Shown here: positions 10,148 to 19,146 of the stretch, piece by piece
Layout of the letters: each line of letters starts with the position of its first letter
Position numbering within the stretch: position 1 is the stretch's first letter
The notes under the pieces: generated by a model
Seen by the model: the letters and a program-made list of their open reading frames with translations, nothing else
Told to the model about the DNA's origin: nothing
Databases searched by the model: none
Translations under genes and position numbers: made by a program
Source of the DNA: an uncultured Gammaproteobacteria bacterium
Lineage (GTDB): Bacteria > Pseudomonadota > Gammaproteobacteria > PS1 > Pseudothioglobaceae
Reading direction: 5' to 3'
Length of the DNA: 44,132 nt
Assembly: GCA_902513495.1 (NCBI GenBank)
Contig: CABXNH010000007.1
Span: 1 to 44,132, forward strand

Positions 10148-10422
10148 CATAACATCCCAGATTACATTAAGTTCGCTATCACTTGGCTTGTTAAGATTTC
10201 TAAATTTTAAGTTCTTAATGATGGTTTCTGTTGTGGACCAATTTATTTGCATGAGAAGATCAAAATCTATCTCTTAAAATGACCTTCTTCAAACCATTGT
10301 TTCAAAGCAGTCATCGACTTTTCAAAATTTTTGAAGCCCACTGTCCTTGCTTCTTCAGAAACCATGGGGTCGTTATCAACTAAACATAAAAAGATAAACT
10401 CATTGTATTTTTTAATAAACAC
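10133..10422 (-). pseudogene. frameshifted small gene of unknown function
   Basis: On the minus strand a GTG at 10422, with AGGA six bases upstream, opens a frame of 51 codons ending with TAG at 10267-10269; it reads like real protein (for example LVDNDPMVSEEARTVGF and ALKQWFEEGHFK). Shifting frame near 10271-10281 continues it with EIDFDLLMQINWSTTETI and on to ELNVIWDVMKKSS, ending in TAA at 10133-10135 in the shared terminator loop. The total of 290 bp is one base short of a whole number of codons, so a single-base deletion is the simplest reading; a sequencing error or a recoding event is also possible. An intact product would be about 96 residues. I do not recognise the family. This accounts for the otherwise gene-free stretch before ccmF. 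Confidence 0.6.
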
Positions 10423-10475
10423 AATAAATCCTGTAAAATATTACCTCTTAAAAACACAATAAAAAGTATGGCTTT

Positions 10476-12383
10476 ATGTTGATTGAAGTTGGGCATTTTG
10501 CACTTGTTCTCGCGCTGGTTATTTCTCTAGTTTTGATTGTGGTTCCATCGGTTGGGCTTTATCAGAATAAAGACTCTCTTGCTCAGCTTGCAAAGCCATT
10601 AGTTTGGGCTCAAGGTTTTTGGATTACGGTAGCATTCTTTGTGTTAATGACTGCATTTTTAACGAATGATTTTTCAGTTAAATACGTTGCAGAGAATTCT
10701 AATACTCAGCTTCCAGTTTTATATAAGGCTTCAGCCGTATGGGGATCACATGAGGGATCTTTACTTTTATGGGTATTCGTACTCTCTCTTTGGACTGTTG
10801 CTGTTTCAATTTTTTCAAAAAGAATTCCATCAGATTTAATAAATCTGACTCTGATTGTTCTAGGTGCTATTAGTTTAGGTTTTTTACTTTTTCTCCTTTT
10901 TACCTCTAACCCTTTTGAGCGTCTATTGATTCCACCGCCAGAGGGTCGTGAGCTTAATCCTTTGCTCCAAGACTTTGGTCTTGCAGTCCACCCTCCTATG
11001 CTATACATGGGCTACGTCGGCTTAGCTATTCCGTTCGCTTTTGTATTGTCTGCACTCATAAGAGGGCAACTTGATAGTACTTGGATTAGATGGACTAGGC
11101 CCTGGGCGCTAGTATCTTGGTCGTTTTTAACTACCGGTATAACGCTTGGCAGTTGGTGGGCATATTACGAGCTTGGCTGGGGAGGTTGGTGGTTTTGGGA
11201 TCCAGTTGAAAATGCTTCATTCATGCCTTGGCTGGTAGCAACGGCCCTGATTCATTCCTTGAGTGTAAGTGAAAAACGTGGGGCATTTAAGCAGTGGACT
11301 GTACTGCTTGCTATTGGAGGATTTTCATTAAGCTTGCTCGGAACATTTCTAGTACGATCTGGAGTCTTGACTTCAGTTCATGCTTTTGCAACCGATCCAA
11401 CAAGAGGTTTGTTTATCCTCATCTTTTTATTTATAGTAATCGGAGGATCGTTGGTTCTTTACACATGGCGATCTAGTTTATTACAGCAAAGTAATCCGTT
11501 TTCTTTGCTTTCTAGAGAGACAGGGCTGCTGATAAATAATATCTTGCTAGTCACAGCCATGTTAAGTGTTCTTTTGGGAACTCTTTATCCGCTCATTCTG
11601 GATTCACTTAACCTTGGGAAAATATCAGTTGGAGCACCCTATTTCAAAGCAGTTTTTGTGCCCATTATGATTCCTGGTGTCATCGCGCTAGCAGTATTCC
11701 CCTATGTCAGGTGGAAGAAAGATTCACTATTTAGGGTTTTCAACTTATTAAAGTTTGAGTGGATTTGTGTTGCCCTATTAACATTCCTTTCATGGGTCTT
11801 TATTACGGATAATATTTTTGTTCTAATTGCAGTTGGTCTATTCATATGGGTAGTTAACCATGTCTTCGTTTTATTCATAAAAAGAATGCGATCGAAAGCA
11901 AAGCTTTCTATGTCATTTTTTGGAATGATTATTGCGCATCTTGGTATTGCTGTTTTTGTTCTGGGGGCCACAGTGACAACCCAACTCGGTATTGAAAAAG
12001 ATATCAAAATGAATGTCGGTGAAACTCAAAAGATTGCTGGATATAACTTTGTTTTTAATGGTGTGAGCCCTCATTCAAAAGAGAACTATTCTGGCTTTAT
12101 TGGAGACATTAGTGTATTTAAAAATACTAACAAAGTAGCTCAGCTAAAACCTGAAAAACGTTACTATCAAACAGGCATGCCGATGACCGAAGCATCGATT
12201 GATCCCTCAATCACAAGAGATCTATATGTTGCACTCGGTGAGGGCTTGGGAGGTGGGGCTTGGAGTGTCAGGATTTATTATAAGCCGCTTGTTCGCTGGA
12301 TCTGGTTAGGCGGACTAATGATTGCCCTTGGAGCTCTTTTAGCCGCCGTTGATCGCCGTTACTTCTTGAGGGTTGGATCGTGA
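10476..12383 (+). CDS. ccmF: cytochrome c maturation heme lyase CcmF
   Basis: Inner-membrane protein that attaches heme to apocytochromes c in system I maturation. The 635 residues form about 13-15 membrane segments with the tryptophan-rich WWD signature WGGWWFWDPVENASFMPW near residues 235-252. PPMLYMGYVG and FLVRSGVLTSVHAFATDPTRG are also typical. Upstream ccmA-E are not present, and the next gene is ccmI, without the usual ccmG (dsbE) and ccmH, so the ccm genes of this organism must be split. The ccmF stop overlaps the ccmI start by 4 bp. Confidence 0.97.
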   Translation: MLIEVGHFALVLALVISLVLIVVPSVGLYQNKDSLAQLAKPLVWAQGFWITVAFFVLMTAFLTNDFSVKYVAENSNTQLPVLYKASAVWGSHEGSLLLWVFVLSLWTVAVSIFSKRIPSDLINLTLIVLGAISLGFLLFLLFTSNPFERLLIPPPEGRELNPLLQDFGLAVHPPMLYMGYVGLAIPFAFVLSALIRGQLDSTWIRWTRPWALVSWSFLTTGITLGSWWAYYELGWGGWWFWDPVENASFMPWLVATALIHSLSVSEKRGAFKQWTVLLAIGGFSLSLLGTFLVRSGVLTSVHAFATDPTRGLFILIFLFIVIGGSLVLYTWRSSLLQQSNPFSLLSRETGLLINNILLVTAMLSVLLGTLYPLILDSLNLGKISVGAPYFKAVFVPIMIPGVIALAVFPYVRWKKDSLFRVFNLLKFEWICVALLTFLSWVFITDNIFVLIAVGLFIWVVNHVFVLFIKRMRSKAKLSMSFFGMIIAHLGIAVFVLGATVTTQLGIEKDIKMNVGETQKIAGYNFVFNGVSPHSKENYSGFIGDISVFKNTNKVAQLKPEKRYYQTGMPMTEASIDPSITRDLYVALGEGLGGGAWSVRIYYKPLVRWIWLGGLMIALGALLAAVDRRYFLRVGS

Positions 12384-13189
12384 TTATAGCTTGGCAATTT
12401 ATCATAATGATTGTATTGTCATGTACATTTTTTGCATGGTTTCTGTTTAGGCCAATCAGTCAGAGTTTGAGTGGTGATGAATCCAACATTGCTATCAATC
12501 AGCAAAGGCAGGATGAGCTTAAATCTGATATTAATCAAGGCCTTATTGCGGATGATCAATACCAGGCTGCCGAATCAGAAATCATTAGCACTTTAGCGAC
12601 TGAGATGAGGACTGATACAAAGGAGAGTATTGCTATTAAACCATTACATTGGACACTTACAATTATTTTAATTTTTAGTGTTTTGTCACTGGGTATATAT
12701 TCACAATTAGCACCCAAAATGATTTCATCTGAGAATTCTCTAACAGAGCCGATGAGTATGAGCGATAGTATTGAGAGACTTGAGAGCTTTATAGAGGAAA
12801 ATCCAGATGACTTTCAGGCTTTAAAAATGTTAGGTCTAGCTCAAATCGGTATCGGTAAAGTTGATGAATCAATCGAAGCATTTGAGAATGCATATTTAAT
12901 AAATTCGAAAGATATTGACTTATTGCTTCAATTTGCGAGCGCTATAGCAGCCAGTCAAGATGGACAATTCGATGGCAAGTCCAAAGTTTTGATCGATGAA
13001 GCGCTGAGTCTTGATCCACAGTCTATTCAAGTTTTATATTTTTCGGGTATTGTTGCAGCACATGAAGGTAATCTTAGTGGTGCTATTGAGTTTTGGGAGA
13101 AAGCCCTTTACCTTATGTCTACTGATCATCCGGATAGAAATATAATCGAAGAGGCTCTGGGTACAGTATTGAATTTACAAGTAAAATAG
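12380..13189 (+). CDS. ccmI: CcmI-like (CycH) TPR protein of cytochrome c maturation
   Basis: Probable apocytochrome c chaperone, bringing the substrate to the CcmF/H heme lyase. The 269-residue protein begins with a membrane helix ([16 protein letters not shown]) and a cytoplasmic segment with [17 protein letters not shown], the typical CcmI start. A second helix lies near 90-108 ([17 protein letters not shown]), followed by a periplasmic region with three tetratricopeptide-like repeats (about 135-255, for example [26 protein letters not shown]). It is coupled to ccmF and ends 5 bp before dapE. Confidence 0.85.
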   Translation: MIIAWQFIIMIVLSCTFFAWFLFRPISQSLSGDESNIAINQQRQDELKSDINQGLIADDQYQAAESEIISTLATEMRTDTKESIAIKPLHWTLTIILIFSVLSLGIYSQLAPKMISSENSLTEPMSMSDSIERLESFIEENPDDFQALKMLGLAQIGIGKVDESIEAFENAYLINSKDIDLLLQFASAIAASQDGQFDGKSKVLIDEALSLDPQSIQVLYFSGIVAAHEGNLSGAIEFWEKALYLMSTDHPDRNIIEEALGTVLNLQVK

Positions 13190-13194
13190 TCATC

Positions 13195-14322
13195 ATGAGT
13201 AATACACTAGAACTAGCAAAATCTCTTATAAATAAACCTTCAATCACCCCTGATGATTGTGGCTGCCAGGCAATAATGATTGATCGACTCAAAAAAATCG
13301 GCTTTGAAATATACCCTCTTAAATTTGGAGATGTTGAGAATTTCTGGGCAGTACATGGAAATAGTGGCCCCTTATTTGCCTTTGCGGGGCATACGGATGT
13401 TGTCCCTGCAGGAGATGAGAACGCTTGGAATACTAAACCATTTGAGCCAACAATAAAAGATGGGTATCTTTATGGTCGAGGTGCTGCAGACATGAAAGGT
13501 GGGCTTGCTTCAATGGTTACTGCAACTGAAAAATATTTAAAAGAAAATCCAAATCATAATAGCAGAATTGCCTTTTTAATAACTTCTGATGAAGAGGGTG
13601 TTGCAGTAAATGGGACAGTAAAAGTAATGGAATTCCTTAATGAAAGTAACCAAAAGATAGACTATTGTTTATTAGGCGAGCCTTCATCAACCTCTATTAC
13701 TGGAGATGTTATTAAAAATGGACGAAGAGGGTCATTAAATGGTGTTTTGAAGATCAATGGAAAGCAGGGTCATGTCGCATACCCTCATTTAGCTAAAAAC
13801 CCTATTCACCTTGTTTCTCCTGCCCTTGATGATCTCTGTAAACAAGAGTGGGATAATGGTAATGACTATTTTCCAGCAACCTCTTTTCAAATATCAAATA
13901 TGCATTCAGGAGATGGCGTAACAAATGTTATTCCTGGAGACGCTCAGGTTATGTTTAATTTTCGCTACTCTACTGAAACGACTAAAGAGGAGTTGCAAAA
14001 GAAAGTCCATGAAATTTTTGATTCACACAACCTTGATTACTCCATAGAGTGGTCTCATTCTGGCTACCCATTTTTAACGCCAAAAGGCGAACTAGTTAGT
14101 GCATGCATTCAGGCGATTAAAAAAACTAAGGGAATTGAGACTGAACTATCAACCTCTGGCGGGACTTCTGATGGAAGATTTATTGCGCAAGAGGGAACTC
14201 AAGTCGTAGAACTTGGACCAGTCAATGCTACAATTCATCAGGTCAATGAATCTGTGCTAGTGCAAGATCTTGATGACTTAAGTGAGATCTATTATCAAGT
14301 GCTTGTGAATATATGTCCTTAG
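13195..14322 (+). CDS. dapE: succinyl-diaminopimelate desuccinylase
   Basis: Zn-dependent peptidase-family enzyme that removes succinate from N-succinyl-LL-diaminopimelate in lysine/peptidoglycan synthesis. The 375 residues show all the metal and catalytic motifs in order: [29 protein letters not shown] and LGEPSS, with [10 protein letters not shown] and [13 protein letters not shown] near the C-terminus. It lies between ccmI and trmD with short gaps on both sides. dapA follows trmD, so two genes of the diaminopimelate pathway are within 2 kb. Confidence 0.97.
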   Translation: MSNTLELAKSLINKPSITPDDCGCQAIMIDRLKKIGFEIYPLKFGDVENFWAVHGNSGPLFAFAGHTDVVPAGDENAWNTKPFEPTIKDGYLYGRGAADMKGGLASMVTATEKYLKENPNHNSRIAFLITSDEEGVAVNGTVKVMEFLNESNQKIDYCLLGEPSSTSITGDVIKNGRRGSLNGVLKINGKQGHVAYPHLAKNPIHLVSPALDDLCKQEWDNGNDYFPATSFQISNMHSGDGVTNVIPGDAQVMFNFRYSTETTKEELQKKVHEIFDSHNLDYSIEWSHSGYPFLTPKGELVSACIQAIKKTKGIETELSTSGGTSDGRFIAQEGTQVVELGPVNATIHQVNESVLVQDLDDLSEIYYQVLVNICP

Positions 14323-14334
14323 TTTTGATTTCAA

Positions 14335-15009
14335 ATGAGATTTGACATCATCACCCTTTTTCCTGAAATGTTCTCCGCAATTAAAGAGGAAGGCGTGATT
14401 GCGAGAGCTATCAAGAAGTCTATCATATCGATTAATGAATGGCAGCTTCGAGATTTTAGTGAAAATAACTACAAAAATGTTGATGATAAAGCCTATGGCG
14501 GCGGTGCTGGAATGGTTATGCAGGTCAAACCGATTAGAGACTGCATCAAAAAAATCAAGGAGCAGGATCCAGAAACTAAGGTTATTTATTTATCACCACA
14601 GGGCGAAACACTAAATCAAAACTTAGTTGAAAAATTAGCATCCTTTGAATCGTTAACGCTTCTTTGTGGTCGATACGAGGGTGTTGACGAGAGAATCATT
14701 GAGAATGATGTTGATTACGAAGTATCAATTGGAGATTATGTAATCAGTGGCGGTGAGCTAGCTGCAATGGTATTAATAGATTCTGTGAGTAGGCGCTTGC
14801 CTAATGTTTTGGGTAACAAAGACTCACTTAATGACTCTTTTGTCAATAATTTACTTGATTACCCGCACTATACAAGGCCAGAGAGTATCGATGGAGACCT
14901 AGTTCCTGAGGTATTGTTGAGTGGAAATCAGGCTAAGATTGATGCTTGGCGATTAGAGCAAGCTAAAAAGAAAACAAAACAAAAACGACCTGATCTTTTA
15001 TCAAGTTAA
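14335..15009 (+). CDS. trmD: tRNA (guanine-37-N1)-methyltransferase
   Basis: SPOUT-class methyltransferase making m1G37 in tRNAs, needed for reading-frame maintenance. The 224-residue product is a little shorter than E. coli TrmD (255) but holds the core motifs: FDIITLFPEMF at the N-terminus, AYGGGAGMVMQ, VIYLSPQG, LLCGRYEGVDERI and the trefoil knot DYVISGGELAAMVLIDS. The C-terminus ends with a typical RRPDLL-like motif (KRPDLLSS). In most bacteria trmD sits in rpsP-rimM-trmD-rplS; here it follows dapE and none of those genes is adjacent. Confidence 0.97.
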   Translation: MRFDIITLFPEMFSAIKEEGVIARAIKKSIISINEWQLRDFSENNYKNVDDKAYGGGAGMVMQVKPIRDCIKKIKEQDPETKVIYLSPQGETLNQNLVEKLASFESLTLLCGRYEGVDERIIENDVDYEVSIGDYVISGGELAAMVLIDSVSRRLPNVLGNKDSLNDSFVNNLLDYPHYTRPESIDGDLVPEVLLSGNQAKIDAWRLEQAKKKTKQKRPDLLSS

Positions 15010-15036
15010 AGTATTAGATTAAAGTAGGCTCTTGAA

Positions 15037-15065
15037 TTGTTATTAGAAGGCCAATCGTATATAAT
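15037..15065 (+). promoter_or_regulatory. sigma-70 promoter for dapA-bamC
   Basis: TTGTTA (15037-15042), a 17-bp spacer and a consensus TATAAT (15060-15065), with the dapA ATG 27 bp beyond the -10 box. It implies a leader of about 20 bases. Confidence 0.75.
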
Positions 15066-15092
15066 TTTGCTACATTTTGAATAAATCACCTT

Positions 15093-15983
15093 ATGAATAA
15101 CAATCACTCCTTTGTCGGCTCAAATGTTGCACTAATTACCCCAATGTTTGATGATGGGAGCGTTGATTATGAATCACTAAATAGCCTCATCGACTTTCAT
15201 ATTGACTCTGGAACAAGCTCAATAGTCTCAGTTGGAACGACTGGTGAATCAGCGACTGTGGGCGTTAAAGAGCATCTTAAAATCATAGATCACACGATCA
15301 AATATGCTGCAAGAAGAATTCCAATTATTGCTGGGACTGGGGCAAACTCGACATCCGAGGCTATTGAGCTCACACAGGAAGCTAAAAATTTTGGTGCTGA
15401 CGCCTGTTTACTGGTTACGCCTTATTACAATAAGCCGACTCAAGAGGGATTATTTCAGCACTTTAAATTAATTGCTGAAAGCGTTAGTATTGATCAAATT
15501 CTTTACAATGTCCCCGGAAGAACTGCAGTGGACATGTCAGTAGATACCACTTCAAGGCTCTCAGAAATTTCAAATATTATTGGTATTAAGGATGCTACGG
15601 GAGACCTTTCAGTCATCAAAGAGCTTGTAGCAAAGTGCCCTGAAGATTTTTTACTGCTTACCGGCGATGATGCTACGGCTGTCGATTTTCTTTTATTGGG
15701 TGGTCATGGAGGTATTTCAGTCACTGCAAATGTTACTCCTAAAGAGCTTCAAAAAGCATATCTAGCTGCTATTGCTGGAAATGCTGAGCTTGCTAAGAAA
15801 TTAAATGAAGAACTCTCGGGGCTTCATAAAAATCTATTTATTGAGTCAAATCCAATACCAGTTAAATGGGCTTTACATAAAATGGGTATGTGTGATAGTG
15901 GAATTAGATTGCCATTGATTGAGTTATCAGATAAATATAAAACAGTTGTTGAAAATGATTTAAAGGAATTAGGTTTAATATGA
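15093..15983 (+). CDS. dapA: 4-hydroxy-tetrahydrodipicolinate synthase
   Basis: Condenses pyruvate with aspartate semialdehyde, the first step of the lysine/diaminopimelate branch. The 296-residue TIM-barrel protein has the family motifs VGTTGESATV (pyruvate-binding Thr-Thr), LLVTPYYNKPTQEGL, ILYNVPGRTAVDM (catalytic Tyr) and IIGIKDATGD (Schiff-base Lys). It overlaps bamC by 4 bp (ATGA), the same dapA-bamC pair as in E. coli, and has its own promoter. Confidence 0.98.
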   Translation: MNNNHSFVGSNVALITPMFDDGSVDYESLNSLIDFHIDSGTSSIVSVGTTGESATVGVKEHLKIIDHTIKYAARRIPIIAGTGANSTSEAIELTQEAKNFGADACLLVTPYYNKPTQEGLFQHFKLIAESVSIDQILYNVPGRTAVDMSVDTTSRLSEISNIIGIKDATGDLSVIKELVAKCPEDFLLLTGDDATAVDFLLLGGHGGISVTANVTPKELQKAYLAAIAGNAELAKKLNEELSGLHKNLFIESNPIPVKWALHKMGMCDSGIRLPLIELSDKYKTVVENDLKELGLI

Positions 15984-17041
15984 AAATTATCAATTTTTTA
16001 ATAATAGTGTTAATTAGTGTGTTTCTTGCTAGTTGTTCAAAAGTTACTGATCCTGTGAAAAAAATTGGCTTAGGAAGTAGAGCAGTAAATTATGAGGTGG
16101 ATGAGAATGTTGATTCGCTTATCATTCCCCCAGATCTGACTGCTCCGAGTTCTCAAGGTGCATTTACTAAAGTGATTGAAGTTAATGATAATTCAGATGT
16201 TCTTGTACGGGTTCAAAATGTTGAAGTGATGAGAGATAAATATCGCCGATGGCTTCTAGTTGACATTCCACCTGCTGAGGTTTGGGCATTATCAAAAGAT
16301 TTTTTTCGTTCATATGGATTTCAAATTGAGAAAGAAAATCAAAAGATTGGTCTCTTAGAAACAGATTACCTGGAGATCGAGACAAATGTTCCTGATAAAT
16401 CTTTGGGGTCAATTCGTGCGGCACTATCTAAAGTTTTAAAGACGCAATATGGTCTACCCATTGCTGATAAGTATAGAATCCGAATTGAGGCAACAGCTAA
16501 TCCAATGGAGTCTGAAGTTTACTTGACATTAAGTTCAATCGGTGAAGTTGTGAGTGGAGCAGTGAGGGTGTGGCAGCCAAGAGAGAAAGATGTAGAGCTT
16601 GAGTCAGAAATGCTTCTTCAACTAATGATTTTCTTAGGCAATGACAGAGATGATTCTATTTCTAAGATTCAATCAAATGTTGAAAAGAACAAAACTACTG
16701 TGTCAGTTGTCCTCTCAGATACTGGTTATGCTTCTTTAGTTTTCCCATTTGATAAAAAAGAATCATGGAAACTTTTAGGCTGGGCACTTGATGAATTGAG
16801 TGTTGATATTAATGATCGTGACTCACTAGAAGGTAGTTATTTTATTAATGTAACCCCTAATAAAGGTTTCTTCTCAAAACTTCTTGCTACAGCATCAATA
16901 ACAAAAACCTACCAATTGATTTTAAAAGAAGACACTAGTTTACAAACAAAAGTAATTTTTGTAGATCTCAGTGAAGAGGATGATGAGAAAACTATTAGCT
17001 ACAGTGCAGAGCTATTCGATCAAATTGCTTCCAAGTTTTAA
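15980..17041 (+). CDS. bamC: outer membrane assembly lipoprotein BamC
   Basis: Lipoprotein of the BAM machinery that inserts beta-barrel proteins in the outer membrane. The 353-residue product has a lipoprotein signal with lipobox LASC (Cys 19 lipidated), a BamC-like unstructured segment with VDSLIIPPDLTAPSSQG (residues about 44-60, the stretch that contacts BamD in E. coli) and two helix-grip-like domains. It is coupled to dapA, which supports the name. Sequence similarity beyond the N-terminal half is weaker than for the other genes here. Confidence 0.87.
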   Translation: MKIINFLIIVLISVFLASCSKVTDPVKKIGLGSRAVNYEVDENVDSLIIPPDLTAPSSQGAFTKVIEVNDNSDVLVRVQNVEVMRDKYRRWLLVDIPPAEVWALSKDFFRSYGFQIEKENQKIGLLETDYLEIETNVPDKSLGSIRAALSKVLKTQYGLPIADKYRIRIEATANPMESEVYLTLSSIGEVVSGAVRVWQPREKDVELESEMLLQLMIFLGNDRDDSISKIQSNVEKNKTTVSVVLSDTGYASLVFPFDKKESWKLLGWALDELSVDINDRDSLEGSYFINVTPNKGFFSKLLATASITKTYQLILKEDTSLQTKVIFVDLSEEDDEKTISYSAELFDQIASKF

Positions 17042-17072
17042 CATTTTAAAATCAAGCTAGATTTTATAAATC

Positions 17073-18971
17073 ATGCTGACAAAAATACAAATTAAAGACA
17101 TCGCCAATGAAAATATATTGGTTAGTGACTTGTCAGATTCTGATTTGCTAGATTTTTGTATTCTAGCGAATGAGAGATATCGAAGTGGTAAACCCATAGT
17201 TACTGATGAAAATTATGATTTCATCTTTATTCCTGAGCTTAAAAAAAGACTACCTAAACATCCATTTCTTCAAAAGGTTGAAGCTGAAAACGAAGGGTTT
17301 TCAGATGAAAAAATAAAGCTTCCTGAGAAAATGCTCTCAACTGACAAAGCCTATACTTGGAATGAAATTGAGAAATGGTTGGAGAGAATTACAAAATTTT
17401 CAGATGAGATAAGCATTCCTCAGTCTGATATCCAGATTAAAGGAACTGCAAAATTGGATGGATTTGCAGGCTATGATGATGGAAACAAACTCTTCACTAG
17501 AGGTGATGGCAATAAGGGGAGTGATATCACTAGAGTATTTCAAAGAGGACTAAGCATTTTAAATGAGAGCGAGAGAGGTCAAGGTCCTGGAGAGATTGTT
17601 GTTAAGAGAAGTTATTTTGAAAGCCATTTGAGTAGTCATTTTGAGTATCCAAGAAATTTTCAGGCTAGCCTCATTAAAGAAAAAGAGTTAGATAATTTTG
17701 CTAGAGATGCAATTGATGCAAAAGCTGCCTTATTTGTTCCTTTCAAGCAACTACCCTTTTGGCAAGGTAGCATTAGTGAATTCAAAAATCAGTTCTTGGA
17801 TATAGTAATGGAGCTAGAGGGCGGTGTTGATTTTGATATTGATGGTGTGGTTTTCGAAATAGTTAATCCAGAATTAAAAGCCTATATGGGTTCTAATCGT
17901 AAGTTCCATCGCTGGCAGATTGCTTACAAAGAAAACAAGGAGAAGGCACAAGTTAAAGTTATTTCAGTTACGGCTCAAGTAGGGAGGACTGGAAAGATCA
18001 CACCTGTTGCAGAGCTAGAGCCGACTCAGTTGAGCGGTGCAACAATTTATCGAGCAACTGGTCACCACTACGGTTTAGTTAGAGAACAAGGTTTAGGTGC
18101 TGGGAGTGTCGTTGAGTTAACTCGAAGTGGTATGGTGATTCCTAAAATTAATAAAGTCCTTAAAACTGCTGAGGTTGATATACCTTTAAACTGTCCGAGC
18201 TGTAATTCTCTTTTGATTTGGGACTCAGACTTTCTGATGTGCCCTAATGTCAATGCTTGCCAAGACCAAATTGTTGGGAAAATGATTTATTTTTTCCGTA
18301 TCTTGGCAAATAATGATGGATTCGGACAAGCAACAATTCAAAAACTATATGAGGAAGGTATTCGTCAGGTCAGTGATATATATCTACTCAATGTGGACAA
18401 ACTAGTCTCTATGGGCTTTGGCGATAAAACTTCTCAAAATCTCATTAATCAGCTTGATAGGTCGCGCCAAGAAAGTATTGAAGATTGGCGCTTTTTAGCT
18501 GCTTTTGGCGTCCAAAGGCTTGGAATGGGTAACTGCGAAAATTTATTAAAAAATTATTCAATTGAAAAAGTTTTTAACCTTTCGGTTGATGAGATTGCTA
18601 ATATAGATGGCTTTGCTGAGTTAACTGCAGAGCTTATTTTTGATGGACTATTGTCCATCAAATCTCAATATGAAGTGTTGATATCTGGCGGATTTGATTT
18701 AGAGAAAACTTTATTAATAGATGATAATCACGCGAACTCAAATGCTTTTTATAAGAAAAAAATTGTTTTTACGGGCACAATGAGTCAATCTAGATCTGAT
18801 CTAGAAAAGCAAGCAAAGTCATTAGGAATAAATGTAGCAAAGACTGTAAGCTCAAAAACTGACTTTCTGATTATTGGAGAAAATGTTGGACAGTCAAAGA
18901 TGAATAAGGCCAAAAATCATAACGTTAAAATTCTTTCTGAGTCAGAATATTTAAAAAAATTAAATATCTAA
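17073..18971 (+). CDS. ligA: divergent NAD-dependent DNA ligase (LigA-like)
   Basis: Seals nicks using NAD+. The 632-residue protein keeps the domain order of LigA. There is an N-terminal helical domain (NERYRSGKPIVTDENYD), then the adenylation domain with AKLDG (Lys 127 as the nucleophile), LFTRGDGNKGSDIT, DIDGVVFE and RWQIAYK. Next come an OB fold (VGRTGKITPVAELEP), a zinc finger with Cys 374, 377, 390 and 396, HhH repeats and a C-terminal BRCT domain (KKIVFTGTMSQSRSDLE to the end). Compared with usual LigA several blocks are altered: the SPTxxVG segment of domain Ia and the canonical LKIDG and VRGEV contexts are replaced. It could be the only replicative ligase or a second, phage-like copy; the window cannot tell. 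It lies alone after bamC. Confidence 0.9.
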   Translation: MLTKIQIKDIANENILVSDLSDSDLLDFCILANERYRSGKPIVTDENYDFIFIPELKKRLPKHPFLQKVEAENEGFSDEKIKLPEKMLSTDKAYTWNEIEKWLERITKFSDEISIPQSDIQIKGTAKLDGFAGYDDGNKLFTRGDGNKGSDITRVFQRGLSILNESERGQGPGEIVVKRSYFESHLSSHFEYPRNFQASLIKEKELDNFARDAIDAKAALFVPFKQLPFWQGSISEFKNQFLDIVMELEGGVDFDIDGVVFEIVNPELKAYMGSNRKFHRWQIAYKENKEKAQVKVISVTAQVGRTGKITPVAELEPTQLSGATIYRATGHHYGLVREQGLGAGSVVELTRSGMVIPKINKVLKTAEVDIPLNCPSCNSLLIWDSDFLMCPNVNACQDQIVGKMIYFFRILANNDGFGQATIQKLYEEGIRQVSDIYLLNVDKLVSMGFGDKTSQNLINQLDRSRQESIEDWRFLAAFGVQRLGMGNCENLLKNYSIEKVFNLSVDEIANIDGFAELTAELIFDGLLSIKSQYEVLISGGFDLEKTLLIDDNHANSNAFYKKKIVFTGTMSQSRSDLEKQAKSLGINVAKTVSSKTDFLIIGENVGQSKMNKAKNHNVKILSESEYLKKLNI

Positions 18972-18983
18972 AAAAATATTCTA

Positions 18984-18989
18984 TATAAT
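18984..18989 (+). promoter_or_regulatory. -10 box for the glnK-amtB leader
   Basis: TATAAT sits 13 bp after the ligA stop and would start RNA near 18996, almost exactly at the foot of the first leader hairpin (18998). The -35 region is poor (TTAAAT at 18960-18965 with 18-bp spacing), so it may be weak or need an activator. No GG-N10-GC sigma-54 element is seen upstream. Confidence 0.6.
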
Positions 18990-18997
18990 ATAGCGTA

Positions 18998-19071
18998 CTT
19001 GAAACCAATGTTGGTATCAAGAAAAGACATTGACGTTTATTTGGGTAATAACCTAGATAAGCGTTTTTTTT
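18998..19071 (+). promoter_or_regulatory. ANTAR-type attenuator, module 1 (glnK leader)
   Basis: Hairpin P1 (18998-19021) pairs CTTGA with TCAAG and ACC with GGT around an A/A mismatch and presents the six-base loop AATGTT, with A at position 1 (19007) and G at position 4 (19010). After three bases, P2 (19025-19038) pairs AGAC with GTTT around the loop ATTGAC, again A1 (19029) and G4 (19032). The 3' arm of P2 falls in the 5' arm of a 13-bp intrinsic terminator (19034-19063, loop AATA, then eight T), so P2 and the terminator exclude each other. Paired hexaloops with A1/G4 overlapping a terminator are the known RNA target of ANTAR antiterminators. No binding has been tested. Confidence 0.75.
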
Positions 19072-19073
19072 CG

Positions 19074-19146
19074 TCAGTTTAATGATGAGCTGAACTGGTA
19101 TAGAAGCCCGCTACTTTCTTGAAGGTAGCGGGCTTCTTTGTTTTTT
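19074..19146 (+). promoter_or_regulatory. ANTAR-type attenuator, module 2 (glnK leader)
   Basis: A second set follows directly. P1' (19074-19093) pairs TCAGTTT with GAGCTGA (two G-T wobbles) around the loop AATGAT, A1 at 19081 and G4 at 19084. P2' pairs GGT (19097-19099) with GCC (19106-19108), with an outer C-G pair, around ATAGAA, A1 at 19100 and G4 at 19103. Its 3' arm lies in the 5' arm of a strong terminator: AGAAGCCCGCTAC (19102-19114) with GTAGCGGGCTTCT (19125-19137), then TTGTTTTTT. The loops echo module 1 (AATGxT for P1, ATxGAx for P2). The ribosome site for glnK begins only a few bases after the T run, so RNA must pass this terminator to express glnK. Confidence 0.7.

Noticed and set aside
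19082-19096. Hammerhead-like core (GATGAGCTGAA)
   Set aside because: The resemblance is limited to a few bases; the three stems of a hammerhead cannot be drawn, and the bases are part of hairpin P1'.
18998-19146. Glutamine (glnA-type) riboswitch in the glnK leader
   Set aside because: The conserved core of that riboswitch is not seen, whereas paired A1/G4 hexaloops before each terminator explain the structures better.
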